Shown here piece after piece: positions 55,025-64,000 of a stretch of DNA of 64,000 nt; the first letter of the stretch is position 1, and each line of letters begins with the position of its first letter. The notes under the pieces were generated by a model that did no database searches, was not told the DNA's origin, and worked only from the letters and a program-made list of their open reading frames with translations. The DNA is taken from NCBI RefSeq assembly GCF_014191875.1, contig NZ_JACHXD010000003.1, positions 310,001 to 374,000 on the forward strand, given 5' to 3'. The position numbers were made by a program, and so were the translations under genes. Source of the stretch: Pseudoduganella violacea. GTDB lineage: Bacteria > Pseudomonadota > Gammaproteobacteria > Burkholderiales > Burkholderiaceae_D.

Positions 55025-55537
55025 TTATTTACTATCGCGATTGTTCAACCATTTACGCAGCCGTGCCCTGGCATTTGCATAGGGCGAGGCGGTGTTGAAC
55101 TGGATCATGCGGCCTTTGGGGTATTTTTCGTACCAGGCTGCACCATACAGGCTGGCGTCGGTTTCGCTTTCGACCAGGGCGGTGATGCGGGCTTTTACGG
55201 CGGCGAATTGCTGGAGTAAGGCGGGATAGTCGAGGGTGGAATAGTCGGCGTAGAATTTCTGCGCCAGACGGCCTAGTTCATTCCATTTGTAGCCGGTTTC
55301 GGGGAAATCGACGGGTTTGCCTTGGGATTTGCGCTCGCACCATTTTAGGACCAGCTCGTTCCAGCCTATTAGGTAGGATACTAGATTTGCCACGCTCATT
55401 TGGCTGCCTTTGGCGTGGCCTTCCATGGTTTTTTCTTGGGTGCGGTCGGGTGGGATTTTGGCGAGGTCATTTGCCAACGTCTGGTAGTTGCTGTCGATGG
55501 CGTCGAGTAATTGCTGGCGGGTTTGGGGGATGCTCAT
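55025..55537 (-). CDS. ClbS/DfsB family four-helix bundle protein (DUF1706)
   Basis: 170 aa. The start IPQTRQQLLDAIDSNYQTLA, then MSVANLVSYLIGWNELVLKW and the closing NTASPYANARARLRKW are characteristic of the ClbS/DfsB (DUF1706) family, DinB-like bundles. ClbS protects colibactin producers by opening the cyclopropane warhead. Most members, including this one with no pks cluster near, have no proven role. The base composition here is richer in G and T runs than the surrounding genes. Confidence 0.8.
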   Translation of the reverse strand: MSIPQTRQQLLDAIDSNYQTLANDLAKIPPDRTQEKTMEGHAKGSQMSVANLVSYLIGWNELVLKWCERKSQGKPVDFPETGYKWNELGRLAQKFYADYSTLDYPALLQQFAAVKARITALVESETDASLYGAAWYEKYPKGRMIQFNTASPYANARARLRKWLNNRDSK

Positions 55538-55607
55538 GGCTTTGCGCTCCGGGTTTGCTGGCTAGAATAGCATTTCTCTGCTTCTTATTTGACTGTTTGG
55601 GGGATTA

Positions 55608-56012
55608 ATGGGGGAGCCGATTCTTCCGCTGGCTTATCGCTGGTTTTTGGCGAAGGGTTTGACGGATTGGGAGCCTTGGTATTTTGTCGATACGCTGGAT
55701 TCTTTGGGCAAAGGGGTGGATCTGGCGCGGCATCGGTTTGCGGCGGAGGCCTTTGCGGCGGAGACTGGCGCTGATTTTGAGGTTTATTTATTTGCGCGGC
55801 GGCAGGATATGGAGACGTTTGCGTTCTTTGCGGTGCGGGATGGCTTCATTTTGGATCGGGTGGTGTCGATTCATTTGTCGTTTTCGGGGAGGAGGGAATT
55901 GCGTAGTCCTCTTCGGGTGGAGGATCTGGAGATGAGTTTTACTGACTGGGTGGGAAGCGTTTGCTTGCGGGATGCGGCGGAATTGATGGATGAGGAGGAT
56001 TTGCTGGGTTGA
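55608..56012 (+). CDS. Hypothetical protein (134 aa)
   Basis: 134 aa, acidic and soluble, mixed alpha/beta (WEPWYFVDTLDSLGKGVDLA, then FEVYLFARRQDMETFAFFAV and a C-terminal acidic tail). It resembles SMI1/KNR4-like or other immunity-type small proteins only in general character, so no family is assigned. The codon use (many TTT, GGG, TTG) differs from the CTG/GCC-dominated neighbours. The ribosome site is weak. Confidence 0.6.
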   Translation: MGEPILPLAYRWFLAKGLTDWEPWYFVDTLDSLGKGVDLARHRFAAEAFAAETGADFEVYLFARRQDMETFAFFAVRDGFILDRVVSIHLSFSGRRELRSPLRVEDLEMSFTDWVGSVCLRDAAELMDEEDLLG

Positions 56013-56068
56013 GGTTTTTTTGCTTGCGGTGGTGGCGACGCGTGCTTTTTCTAGAGTGGGTTTTGGGT

Positions 56069-56201
56069 GCGAGCGCTCCGCGCTCGCAAAGCCGCCCCGC
56101 AGGGGCGGCAATTGGGCGATTCGGTCGCGTCCCGCGACCGCGCGACCGCCGCCAGGCGGATCGCTTTCGAATCCCACGCGCGAGCCCCGCAGGGGGCTCG
56201 C
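56069..56201. repeat. Array of four GC-rich palindromes
   Basis: Four hairpins in 133 bp: GCGAGCG/CGCTCGC (56069-56087), GCCGCCCC/GGGGCGGC (56091-56109), GGTCGCG/CGCGACC (56123-56139) and GCGAGCCCC/GGGGCTCGC (56180-56201). The second and fourth share the centre CCCCGCAGGGG, and the first and fourth share GCGAG/CTCGC ends. It resembles an intergenic REP-like palindrome cluster. No coding frame is supported here. Confidence 0.65.
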
Positions 56202-56215
56202 TCCTTTCCGACAGC

Positions 56216-56240
56216 AAAAAAAAACCGCCATTCGGCGGTT
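56216..56240 (-). terminator. Terminator of tRNA-Ser copy 1
   Basis: Stem AACCGCC/GGCGGTT with loop ATTC. On the minus strand a long T-run follows (the A-tract at 56216-56224). Confidence 0.85.
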
Positions 56241-56250
56241 TATTTTTTAC

Positions 56251-56341
56251 TGGCGGAAAGGGTGGGATTCGAACCCACGGTACACCAAAGATGTACACTG
56301 GATTTCGAGTCCAGCGCATTCGACCACTCTGCCACCTTTCC
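56251..56341 (-). tRNA. tRNA-Ser (anticodon CGA), copy 1
   Basis: A 91-nt class II tRNA including an encoded 3' CCA. Acceptor stem GGAAAGG/CCTTTCC, discriminator G, D-arm with GTGGTCGAATG, anticodon loop CTCGAAA (anticodon CGA at 56305-56307), a long variable arm and T-loop GGTTCGAATCC. It reads UCG serine codons. Identical to the copy at 56433-56523 and with its own terminator. Located downstream of serS on the same strand. Confidence 0.96.
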
Positions 56342-56390
56342 TTTTGTGTGCGTGATCTGGAGGATTTGATTACCCTCTCACTTATATATG

Positions 56391-56422
56391 AAAAAAGCCC
56401 GCACTTCCATGCGGGCTTTTTT
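56391..56422 (-). terminator. Terminator of tRNA-Ser copy 2
   Basis: Stem AAAAAAGCCCGCA/TGCGGGCTTTTTT with loop CTTCCA, between the two tRNA genes. The symmetric A and T runs suit either direction. Confidence 0.85.
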
Positions 56423-56432
56423 CTTTATCCTT

Positions 56433-56523
56433 TGGCGGAAAGGGTGGGATTCGAACCCACGGTACACCAAAGATGTACACTGGATTTCGAGTCCAGCGCA
56501 TTCGACCACTCTGCCACCTTTCC
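56433..56523 (-). tRNA. tRNA-Ser (anticodon CGA), copy 2
   Basis: Identical over all 91 nt, including encoded CCA, to copy 1, which begins 182 bp away. Same class II features and anticodon CGA. It lies 94 bp downstream of the serS stop, same strand. Confidence 0.96.
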
Positions 56524-56617
56524 TTTTCCCGCTACTAGCGTTGCGAGAGACCAAGATTATAGCAGGCTTTCTTGAAAACGGAAGGGGGTTTATCTCATTT
56601 CCCCTTCTTCGCTTTCA

Positions 56618-57922
<1,305 letters not shown>

Positions 57923-57994
57923 CTATGTCCAAAAGCGCAATTGTACCAAGACGACGCCACTTCTTTCGAGTTTTACGCCCCGCGGCGTGCCGCC

Positions 57995-58204
57995 TTAGAT
58001 CAGGGCGGCTTTTTCGGCGGCGCTCAGGCGTTTGGCGCTGACCACCACCACGTCCATGGCGGCGGGAGCGGCGGGAGCGGCGGCGATCACGCTATTGTCG
58101 GCGGCCACTTGCAGCGGACGTTTTTCGGTCACGCCACCCACGGCAGCGACGGCGACGGCAACGGCGACCAGGAAGATGGCTTCGATGTTTTTCAGTGCGT
58201 TCAT
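57995..58204 (-). CDS. Small hypothetical protein with N-terminal hydrophobic segment (69 aa)
   Basis: 69 aa from MNALKNIEAIFLVAVAVAVA (AAGGAG 7 nt upstream), chosen over an in-frame ATG 54 bp earlier that lacks a ribosome site. Residues about 8-23 are a hydrophobic export signal or anchor. The rest is a short Ala-rich tail ending VVVVSAKRLSAAEKAALI. Function unknown. The 198 bp upstream, toward the MocR gene, holds a GC hairpin but no gene. Confidence 0.6.
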   Translation of the reverse strand: MNALKNIEAIFLVAVAVAVAAVGGVTEKRPLQVAADNSVIAAAPAAPAAMDVVVVSAKRLSAAEKAALI

Positions 58205-58402
58205 GATGTTCTCCTTCAGTTCAGTGGGGTGCTTCGGCTTGTTGATTACTGCTTGCATGGTTCCACTGTAGCTAAAGGCTCCCTGCCCCGCGATGGGCTT
58301 GCGACGAAACGAACAAAAGGCGGGATGAAATGCTGAAAAGCCGCGCCGGACACCGGACGGACGGCGCGGACAGATGGCATAGACAGGCAGCGCGCCGTAG
58401 CC

Positions 58403-59848
58403 TCAGGCGCGCAGGGCTTGCGGGGCGTCGGCCTGGTGCCGCGCCAGCTCGCCCAGACGCATGACGGCGCGCTCGATATCGTCGCTCCAGGGGTTGCCGC
58501 AGTTAAGGCGCAGGCAGTTGGAGAACTTGCCGGAGGCCGAGAACAGCGGCCCAGGCACGAAGGCGATGCCCTGCCCCAGTGCCGCCTGGTGCAGCAGGAG
58601 CGAATCGACCTGCTCCGGCATCTGTATCCACAGCACGAAGCCGCCCTGCGGTTCGGAGACCGAGCACTCGGCGGGGAAATGGGCGTGCACCGCGTCCGAC
58701 ATGCGGGCGATGCGCTGCGACAGCACGCGCCGCATCTTGCGTACCTGGACTTCGTAGCTGCTGCCGTTCAGGAAGTCGGCCAGCACGGCTTGGAAGAACT
58801 GGCTGCTGGAGCCGCTCGACACCATCTTCAGCAGCGTGATCTCTTGCGCGAAACGGCCCGCCACCACATAGCCCACGCGCGAGGCCGGCGTCACCGCCTT
58901 GGAAAAGGATGAGCAGAGCAGCACATTGCCGCTGGTATCGTAGGCCTTCACAGGACGCGGACGCTCGGCCGTGAAGCACAAATCGCCGTAAACGTCGTCC
59001 TCGATCAGCGGCACATTGTGTTTCGCCAGCAGATTGGCCAGACGCTGCTTGCTCTCCTCCGGCATGATGCAGCCCAGCGGGTTATTCGCATTCGGAATGA
59101 AGAGGCAGGCCTGCACCAGGCCCGCATTCAGTGCCAGCTCCAGCGCGTCGATGGATGGCCCGGTTTTCGGATGGGTCGGGATTTCCAGCGCCTTCATGCC
59201 CAGGCTTTCCACCAGTTGCAGCAGCACGAAATAAGTGGCCGATTCGAGCGCGATGGTGTCGCCCGGCTTGGCGACGGCGCGCAGGCACAGGCTGATCGCC
59301 TCGGTGCAGGAACTGGTGACGACGATCTCGGTCGCGTCGAGCCGCCCCCACTCCAGCGCGCGGCGCAGGATGTGGCGGGTGAAGGACGGCTCATTGGTTT
59401 CGTAACAGCTTACCTTGCTGAGCAGGGCCGGTTCGCGCCGCGCCACGCTGGCCACCGCCTTTTGCATGCGTTTGATGGGCAGCAGCTCGTCGGGCGGCCA
59501 GGCGGAACCGAGTTGCACCATCTGCGGCGCCTCGTTCGCCTTCAGCACCCGCATCAGCAGACTGTTGATACCGACGAAGGCAGCCTCCTTCAAATCCGGC
59601 TGCACCTCCGGCAGCGCCAGCAGGCGGGCACGGTGCCGCACATAGTAGCCGGCCTGCGGGCGCGCCTCGACCTGTCCCCGATCCTCCATCAGACGCAAAG
59701 CTTGCAATACCGTACTCACGGACAGGCGCTTTTGCTGCGCCAATTGGCGGATCGACGGCAAGCGGTCGCCAGGCACGAAGACGCGCCGGGCAATCAGATC
59801 GCCCAGCTCATTGGCCAATTGTTCGTACAGATTGATTTGCGATGACAT
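58403..59848 (-). CDS. MocR-type regulator (GntR HTH plus aminotransferase domain)
   Basis: 481 aa from MSSQINLYEQLANELGDLIA; longer in-frame starts (59899, 59962) add non-conserved residues. A GntR winged HTH (about 1-75, PGDRLPSIRQLAQQKRLSVS) is fused to a class I aminotransferase-like domain: SSCTEAISLCLRAVAKPGDT, FIPNANNPLGCIMP, and LCSSFSKAVTPASRVGYVVA with the PLP lysine (SFSKA). Such proteins are PLP-sensing regulators (PdxR, GabR, TauR types). The target is unknown. Divergent from the DUF2917 gene. Confidence 0.88.
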   Translation of the reverse strand: MSSQINLYEQLANELGDLIARRVFVPGDRLPSIRQLAQQKRLSVSTVLQALRLMEDRGQVEARPQAGYYVRHRARLLALPEVQPDLKEAAFVGINSLLMRVLKANEAPQMVQLGSAWPPDELLPIKRMQKAVASVARREPALLSKVSCYETNEPSFTRHILRRALEWGRLDATEIVVTSSCTEAISLCLRAVAKPGDTIALESATYFVLLQLVESLGMKALEIPTHPKTGPSIDALELALNAGLVQACLFIPNANNPLGCIMPEESKQRLANLLAKHNVPLIEDDVYGDLCFTAERPRPVKAYDTSGNVLLCSSFSKAVTPASRVGYVVAGRFAQEITLLKMVSSGSSSQFFQAVLADFLNGSSYEVQVRKMRRVLSQRIARMSDAVHAHFPAECSVSEPQGGFVLWIQMPEQVDSLLLHQAALGQGIAFVPGPLFSASGKFSNCLRLNCGNPWSDDIERAVMRLGELARHQADAPQALRA

Positions 59849-60022
59849 TTTCTTATTCTGGCCCCGCCCCTCCGCCGCAGACAGGTACAACGCCATCATT
59901 TTTCGACCAGCACAGTTTAGCCCACCCGCCGCTGTACCCATAACAATTTCGCCGCGCTGCATCTGTTATGGGCACAGGCCGGCCGCTATGCTGGAACCAT
60001 GATGAATCAGGGAGAAACGCTC

Positions 60023-60346
60023 ATGAAACAGACCGCCGCCGAATACGCACTACGGGAAAATCAGCCGCTGCGCCTGGACGATGCCGGCGGCAGGCTGGTG
60101 GAATGCCTGTCCGGCGTGGCCTGGATCACGGCTTACGGCCAGCACACCGATTTCCTGCTGCGCCCTGGCCAAAGCTTCCTGGTGCCGAACGATGGTCTGA
60201 CGCTGGTTGAAGCCATCATCGAATGCCGCGTGCGCGTCAGCGCGCCCGCCAGCGCGGGCTGGTTGCAGCACGCGGCCCGCTACGGCCAGGCGCGCCTGGG
60301 AGAAACCATGGACCGGCTGCGTCAAAGCCTGCAACCGGCCGCTTAA
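60023..60346 (+). CDS. DUF2917 domain protein
   Basis: 107 aa from MKQTAAEYALRENQPLRLDD, with GGGAGAA 8 nt upstream; the ATG at 59999 adds only 8 residues. The small beta-rich pattern LVECLSGVAWITAYGQHTDF and LLRPGQSFLVPNDGLTLVEA is the DUF2917 signature. These are short proteins often divergent from regulator genes. The biological role is unknown. It sits between a divergent MocR gene and a convergent hydrolase. Confidence 0.8.
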   Translation: MKQTAAEYALRENQPLRLDDAGGRLVECLSGVAWITAYGQHTDFLLRPGQSFLVPNDGLTLVEAIIECRVRVSAPASAGWLQHAARYGQARLGETMDRLRQSLQPAA

Positions 60347-60366
60347 GCATCACTCGCAATGGCGCC

Positions 60367-61164
60367 TCAATCGGCGGCGGCGCTCTCCACCAGCCATGTC
60401 AGCACGGCCGCGTTGAACTCCTCGCGCTTGCCGAGCATGACCCAGTGGCCGGTATCGAAGGCCAAGGCCTTGCTGTGCGGCTTGCCGTTCAGCGCATCGG
60501 CCCAGGCGCTGGAGTGGAACATGAAGGGCTTGCGCGTGCCGTAGGCGAACAGCAGCGGAACCGTGGGCTTGAACGGTACGGAATCGCGATAGCCGCCGGT
60601 CCATACCGCATGGTAGGGATAGTTCATGCCCGCGCCGATCTGAGCCGGATCGGCCGGCACCTTCATCTTGCGCGCCATATTGCGCGTCATATCGTCGCCG
60701 GTGCTGCCGCCAATCTTCCAAGCGGCGGCCAGCCACAATTGGTAGAACAAGATGCCCAGCTTGGCGCGCCAACCCAGTTTGGCCGTATGCGCGCGCGAAC
60801 CGGCGTCGCCGATATCCACGCCGACAATGCGCGATACCAGCTGCGGATGGCGCATATAGAACTGGTAACCGAACACGCAGCCCCAATCATGCAGCATCAG
60901 GATCACTTTACGGTCGGGACTGACCTGGCGCACGATGTTGAGGAAGATGGCCATCAATTCATCGAGCGACCATGAGCGCGTGGGCTGGCTCAAATCATAG
61001 CCAGGCAGCGTGAAGCGCGCGCAGCGATAGTGCGCTTTCAGCGCCGCGACCTGGCCGTCCCACACCTTGAGCGTATCGGGCCAGCCGTGGATCATCACAA
61101 TCGTCTCCGCGCCCTCGCCCTCCACCATCACCTCGATCCCATCCACCGTCAAGCGCTGCTCCAT
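60367..61164 (-). CDS. Alpha/beta hydrolase, epoxide hydrolase/dehalogenase-like
   Basis: 265 aa. It has the oxyanion motif HGWPD (about 26-30), an Asp nucleophile in MLHDWGCVFG (Asp 93) instead of the Ser of esterases, and the catalytic His in DTGHWVMLGK near the end. The Asp-His pattern with HGxP points to the epoxide hydrolase or haloalkane dehalogenase group. No signal peptide. Substrate unknown. Confidence 0.82.
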   Translation of the reverse strand: MEQRLTVDGIEVMVEGEGAETIVMIHGWPDTLKVWDGQVAALKAHYRCARFTLPGYDLSQPTRSWSLDELMAIFLNIVRQVSPDRKVILMLHDWGCVFGYQFYMRHPQLVSRIVGVDIGDAGSRAHTAKLGWRAKLGILFYQLWLAAAWKIGGSTGDDMTRNMARKMKVPADPAQIGAGMNYPYHAVWTGGYRDSVPFKPTVPLLFAYGTRKPFMFHSSAWADALNGKPHSKALAFDTGHWVMLGKREEFNAAVLTWLVESAAAD

Positions 61165-61236
61165 CCTGTCACCCGTCTCCTTATAAAGTTGTCAGCAGCT
61201 TATCCTCTCCCCCGCCCCGCTGTCCAGCGCCACTGG

Positions 61237-61282
61237 TTGACGCCCGGTTTTCTGGCGTCTAGACTGAATTCTGTCCGAATTC
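61237..61282 (+). promoter_or_regulatory. Promoter and operator of the toxin-antitoxin operon
   Basis: TTGACG (61237-61242), 17-bp spacer, TAGACT (61260-61265), then two GAATTC palindromes separated by 5 bp (61266-61271 and 61277-61282) on top of the start point. This fits autorepression by the antitoxin or the complex. Confidence 0.55.
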
Positions 61283-61296
61283 CGTCAGGAGTTTCC

Positions 61297-61587
61297 ATGT
61301 TTTTATCGAAGACCCGGCCCATCTCCTACCTGAAGAGCAATACGGCGGAACTGGCTGAAGAACTCAAGAACGATCAGAACGATATCCTCATCACGCAAAA
61401 CGGCGCGGCAGCTTTCGTTTGCGTCCCCATTGAACGCTACGAAAACAATCGGCAAGCGCTGGCTTTGCTACGCCTACTGAATATGGGCAAGCAGGAAGTG
61501 GAGCAAGGCCGGTACTCCGACGCCGATGAGGCCATGCGCGAGTTGGAGCAGGAGCTTTTCCCGGAAGGCCAGCGCACAAAGGGCTGA
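61297..61587 (+). CDS. Antitoxin, Phd/YefM family
   Basis: 96 aa from MFLSKTRPISYLKSNTAELA (CAGGAG upstream). The N-terminal Phd/YefM DNA-binding part reads SYLKSNTAELAEELKNDQND and ILITQNGAAAFVCVPIERYE. The C-terminal part is a charged helix that would wrap the toxin. It is 4 bp upstream of the ParE-like toxin gene, the standard order, with its own promoter. Confidence 0.88.
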   Translation: MFLSKTRPISYLKSNTAELAEELKNDQNDILITQNGAAAFVCVPIERYENNRQALALLRLLNMGKQEVEQGRYSDADEAMRELEQELFPEGQRTKG

Positions 61588-61591
61588 CGCG

Positions 61592-61930
61592 ATGCGCTAC
61601 AAGGTCAAGCTGACCGACGCTGCGAAGGCCGATATCGCCGAACTTGTTGCCTATGTGCGCCAGAGCTTTGGCGAGCAAGCTGCACATACAGCGTTCAAAC
61701 AGTTGCAGGCAAAATTCAAACTCCTGCATACCAATCCCTATCTGGGGGCGCCGCTGCCGCAACTACAAACGCTCATCGTGGCGCAATACCGCTCCTACGT
61801 TATCGCGCCGCACACCCGCTTTATTTATGAGATCGAGGAGAACGAGAAAACGATTTTCATACATCTTGTTTGCGGCGGCCGCCAGGATTTCGAAAGCGTC
61901 TGCTTCAGCCGCCTGGCGCGCGCAAAATAA
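61592..61930 (+). CDS. Toxin, RelE/ParE family
   Basis: 112 aa from MRYKVKLTDAAKADIAELVA, typical of ParE (gyrase inhibitor) or RelE (mRNase) folds: two N-terminal helices then strands (QYRSYVIAPHTRFIYEIEEN, TIFIHLVCGGRQDFESV). The C-terminus (QDFESVCFSRL) has the DFE ending common in ParE-like toxins. The target (gyrase or ribosome-bound mRNA) is not decidable by eye. Confidence 0.87.
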   Translation: MRYKVKLTDAAKADIAELVAYVRQSFGEQAAHTAFKQLQAKFKLLHTNPYLGAPLPQLQTLIVAQYRSYVIAPHTRFIYEIEENEKTIFIHLVCGGRQDFESVCFSRLARAK

Positions 61931-61991
61931 TGCGAAGACTCATAACGCTGGCGACATGGCAAATATATGGTCGCCACGGTATCATTGAGCA

Positions 61992-62699
61992 ATGAATACG
62001 CGTAGCGCAGAAGCCGAAGAAAAGCCAAACTCCGGGGAGAGTTCCTACGAGATCGCCAACCATCTCGCCGAGGCCATCGCGGCGCGCAAGCTGCCGCCGG
62101 GGACCAAGCTGCGCGAGGAGGCGCTGTCGCGTTTGTATTCAGTCAGCCGCACCAAGATCCGCGCGGCGCTGCTGATCCTGTCCAAGGATAAGCTGATCGA
62201 TATGGTGCCGGACAAGGGCGCTTTCGTCAGCCAGCCCAGCGAAAAGGAATCGCGCGAAATCTTCGCGGCGCGGCGCATCATCGAGGCGGCGCTGGCGCGC
62301 GAGTTCGTGGCGAAGGCGCGGCCGGCTGACTACAAGCTGCTGGAAAAGCATCTGCAGGCCGAGCGCGCATCGCTCCAGGGCGACAATTCCAAGATCCGCG
62401 CCCAGTTGCTGGGCGACTTCCATGTGCTGCTGGCCGAGGTGGTGGGCAACCAGGTGCTGCTGGAAATCCTCAGCGAGCTGGTGGCGCGCAGCTCCCTCAT
62501 CACCATGCTGTACCAGTCCGACCGCGACGCAGCCTGCTCATCCAACGAGCATGCGGATTTCCTCAAGGCGGCGCGCTCCGGCGATGCCGACCAGGCGGCC
62601 AGCGTGATGCTGGCCCACCTGCATCACGTGGAAGCGGCCCTGGTCTTTGCGCCGAACAGCCATGCCGCCAAGGATCTGGTCACGGCCCTGCTGAAGTAA
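61992..62699 (+). CDS. GntR family regulator with FCD domain
   Basis: 235 aa. GntR wHTH is about 15-85 (SSYEIANHLAEAIAARKLPP, EALSRLYSVSRTKIRAALLI, DKGAFVSQPSE). The C-terminal FCD ligand domain (about 90-220) has metal-binding-type residues (DFHVLLAEVVGN, EHADFLKAARSGDADQAASV, MLAHLHHVEAAL). The effector is unknown. It ends 1 bp before the stop of the convergent deaminase gene, which is a likely target. Confidence 0.87.
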   Translation: MNTRSAEAEEKPNSGESSYEIANHLAEAIAARKLPPGTKLREEALSRLYSVSRTKIRAALLILSKDKLIDMVPDKGAFVSQPSEKESREIFAARRIIEAALAREFVAKARPADYKLLEKHLQAERASLQGDNSKIRAQLLGDFHVLLAEVVGNQVLLEILSELVARSSLITMLYQSDRDAACSSNEHADFLKAARSGDADQAASVMLAHLHHVEAALVFAPNSHAAKDLVTALLK

Positions 62700-62700
62700 G

Positions 62701-64000
62701 TCAGGCCGGCCGGCTGCCCGCCGCCAGCGCCAGTTGCCGCGCCAGGCGGTTGTGGCGCTCGATCACCAGCGGCAAATCCACCGTCTGCAACTGCCCGTCG
62801 CGCACCACGACCTTGCCGTTGATGATGCTGTGCGAAACATGCGAGGGCGTGCAGAACACCAGCGCCGCTACCGGGTCGTGCAGCGCGCCGGCAAAGCCGA
62901 TCTGGTCGAGCTGGAACAGCACGATGTCGGCCGCCATGCCCGGTTTCAGCGCGCCGATATCGTCGCGGTTCAGCACCTTGGCGCCGCCCAGCGTGGCCAG
63001 TTCCAGCGCCTGACGCGCCGTCATCGCGTCCGGGCCGAAGCCGACGCGCTGCAGCAGCATGGCCTGGCGCGCCTCGCCCAGCATATGGCCGGCATCGTTG
63101 GAGGCGCAGCCATCCACACCCAGGCCCACCGGCACGCCGTGCGCCCGCATCTTGCCGATCGGCGCAATGCCAGACGCCAGCCGCATATTCGAGCAGGGAC
63201 AATGCGCCACGCCGGTGCCGGTGCGGCCGAAGAGCTGGATGCCATGCTCGTCCAGCTGCACGCAGTGGGCATGCCAGACATCATGCCCTACCCAGCCGCA
63301 ATCCTCGGCATATTGGGCCGGCGTCATCTTAAATTTCTCGCGGCTGTAAGCGATGTCGTTGAGGTTTTCCGCCAGATGGGTATGCAGCGACACGCCATGG
63401 CTGCGCGCCAGCGCCGCCGACTCCTTCATCAGATCGCGCGAGACGGAGAACGGCGAGCATGGCGCCACCACGATGCGCTGCATGGCATAGCGTCCGGCGT
63501 CGTGGTAGGTCTCGATCAGGCGCTGGGTATCGCGCAGGATGGCACCCTCCTCTTCCACCACGCAGTCTGGCGGCAGCCCGCCTTTCGACTGACCCACGCT
63601 CATGGCGCCGCGCGCCGCGTGGAAGCGCATGCCGATCTCGCGCGCCGCCTCGATGCTGTCTTCCAGCCGGCAATCGTTGGGGTAGATGTAGAGATGGTCG
63701 CTGCTCGTGGTGCAGCCGCTCAGGATCAGTTCCGACATCGCGGTCAGCGTCGAGGCATGCACCATCTCGGCCGTCAGATGGGACCAGATCGGATACAGAT
63801 TGGTGAGCCAGTCGAACAGTTCCCCGTTCTGCGCGGCCGGAATCACGCGCGTCAGGCTCTGGTACATATGATGGTGGGTGTTCACCAATCCTGGCAGCAC
63901 CACATGCCGCGAGGCGTCGATGACCTCGTCGGCCGTCTGCGGCAACTCGGCCATCGGCCCAACTTGGGCAATCACATTGTCGCGGATGAAAACGCCGCCA
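62701..64000 (-). CDS. 8-oxoguanine deaminase / TrzN-like amidohydrolase (5' end cut by window)
   Basis: At least 433 codons; the frame is open to the last base, so the true start is outside (the ATG at 63975 lies inside the N-terminal GGVFIRDN part). Metal and catalytic motifs of the purine/triazine deaminase family are present: LPGLVNTHHHMYQSLTR, VSLHTHLAENLND, CPCSNMRLASGIAPIG and VDGCASNDAGHM. The family includes 8-oxoguanine deaminase, which converts 8-oxoguanine to uric acid, and atrazine-type hydrolases. Convergent with a GntR regulator. Confidence 0.85.
   Translation of the reverse strand, partial: GGVFIRDNVIAQVGPMAELPQTADEVIDASRHVVLPGLVNTHHHMYQSLTRVIPAAQNGELFDWLTNLYPIWSHLTAEMVHASTLTAMSELILSGCTTSSDHLYIYPNDCRLEDSIEAAREIGMRFHAARGAMSVGQSKGGLPPDCVVEEEGAILRDTQRLIETYHDAGRYAMQRIVVAPCSPFSVSRDLMKESAALARSHGVSLHTHLAENLNDIAYSREKFKMTPAQYAEDCGWVGHDVWHAHCVQLDEHGIQLFGRTGTGVAHCPCSNMRLASGIAPIGKMRAHGVPVGLGVDGCASNDAGHMLGEARQAMLLQRVGFGPDAMTARQALELATLGGAKVLNRDDIGALKPGMAADIVLFQLDQIGFAGALHDPVAALVFCTPSHVSHSIINGKVVVRDGQLQTVDLPLVIERHNRLARQLALAAGSRPA

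Noticed and set aside
55025..55537. ClbS-like gene as evidence for a colibactin or genotoxin cluster
   Set aside because: No polyketide or NRPS genes are nearby, and the family is widespread without such clusters.
56251..56523. Direct repeats of 91 bp considered as a mobile-element or CRISPR signature
   Set aside because: Both units fold as complete tRNA-Ser genes with CCA; there are only two copies.

Overview
The window is high-GC DNA with densely packed genes on both strands. It reads as a chromosome segment of a betaproteobacterium, most likely Oxalobacteraceae (Massilia/Duganella/Telluria group). This placement is inferred from protein resemblance: a long type-2 LeuA, a PEP-CTERM protein ending in VPEPQTWALL, an Ala/Lys/Pro-rich H1-like protein, EgtB/EgtD, and palindromic repeats built on the word GGTGTCAGGCAC. 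No phage, insertion sequence, rRNA or CRISPR array was seen. Most genes are chromosomal housekeeping, metabolic or regulatory genes.

Layout. 1-5 kb: a VIT/VWA-domain protein cut by the window edge, then the DEAD-box helicase rhlE. 5-10.7 kb: a MarR-MFS operon, a LysR regulator, NAD(P)-glutamate dehydrogenase and malic enzyme. 10.7-17.3 kb: a DUF885 protein, an S9 peptidase, a secreted amidohydrolase and selD. 17.4-22.4 kb: a PEP-CTERM protein, then leuA behind a promoter and two unannotated Leu-rich short ORFs, then a chemotaxis receptor. 22.4-29 kb: egtD-egtB (ergothioneine), divergent from a five-gene ABC importer operon of the PhnD/putative-selenate type. 29-32 kb: a small regulator-like protein, an RND adaptor with no pump beside it, TetR, and a frameshifted DUF1348 gene. 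32-41 kb: an OlsB-like acyltransferase, an H1-like protein, ppx, two c-di-GMP proteins and a spermidine-synthase-like protein. 41-48 kb: LysR, serine hydrolase and MFS, a thioesterase, and an M16 peptidase pair. 48-56 kb: several small genes, a DJ-1 family protein divergent from a frameshifted GlxA-type regulator, YfiR with a hybrid histidine kinase, a prolyl-hydroxylase-like oxygenase, and a ClbS-like protein. 56-58 kb: two identical tRNA-Ser(CGA) genes downstream of serS. 58-64 kb: a MocR regulator, DUF2917, an alpha/beta hydrolase, a toxin-antitoxin pair, GntR, and an 8-oxoguanine-deaminase-like amidohydrolase running off the end.

How genes work together. gdhA and maeB link amino-acid and C4 metabolism to pyruvate. 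A LysR-type palindrome lies about 64 bp upstream of the inferred gdhA start point, and the LysR gene is next door. The leuA leader region has the layout of leucine-sensing attenuation, but with two Leu-rich ORFs in tandem, the first of which looks leaderless. selD, egtDB and the putative selenate importer lie within about 13 kb and may form a selenium/ergothioneine neighbourhood. Two genes (DUF1348 and the GlxA-type regulator) carry single frameshifts. Either could be real decay or a sequencing error.
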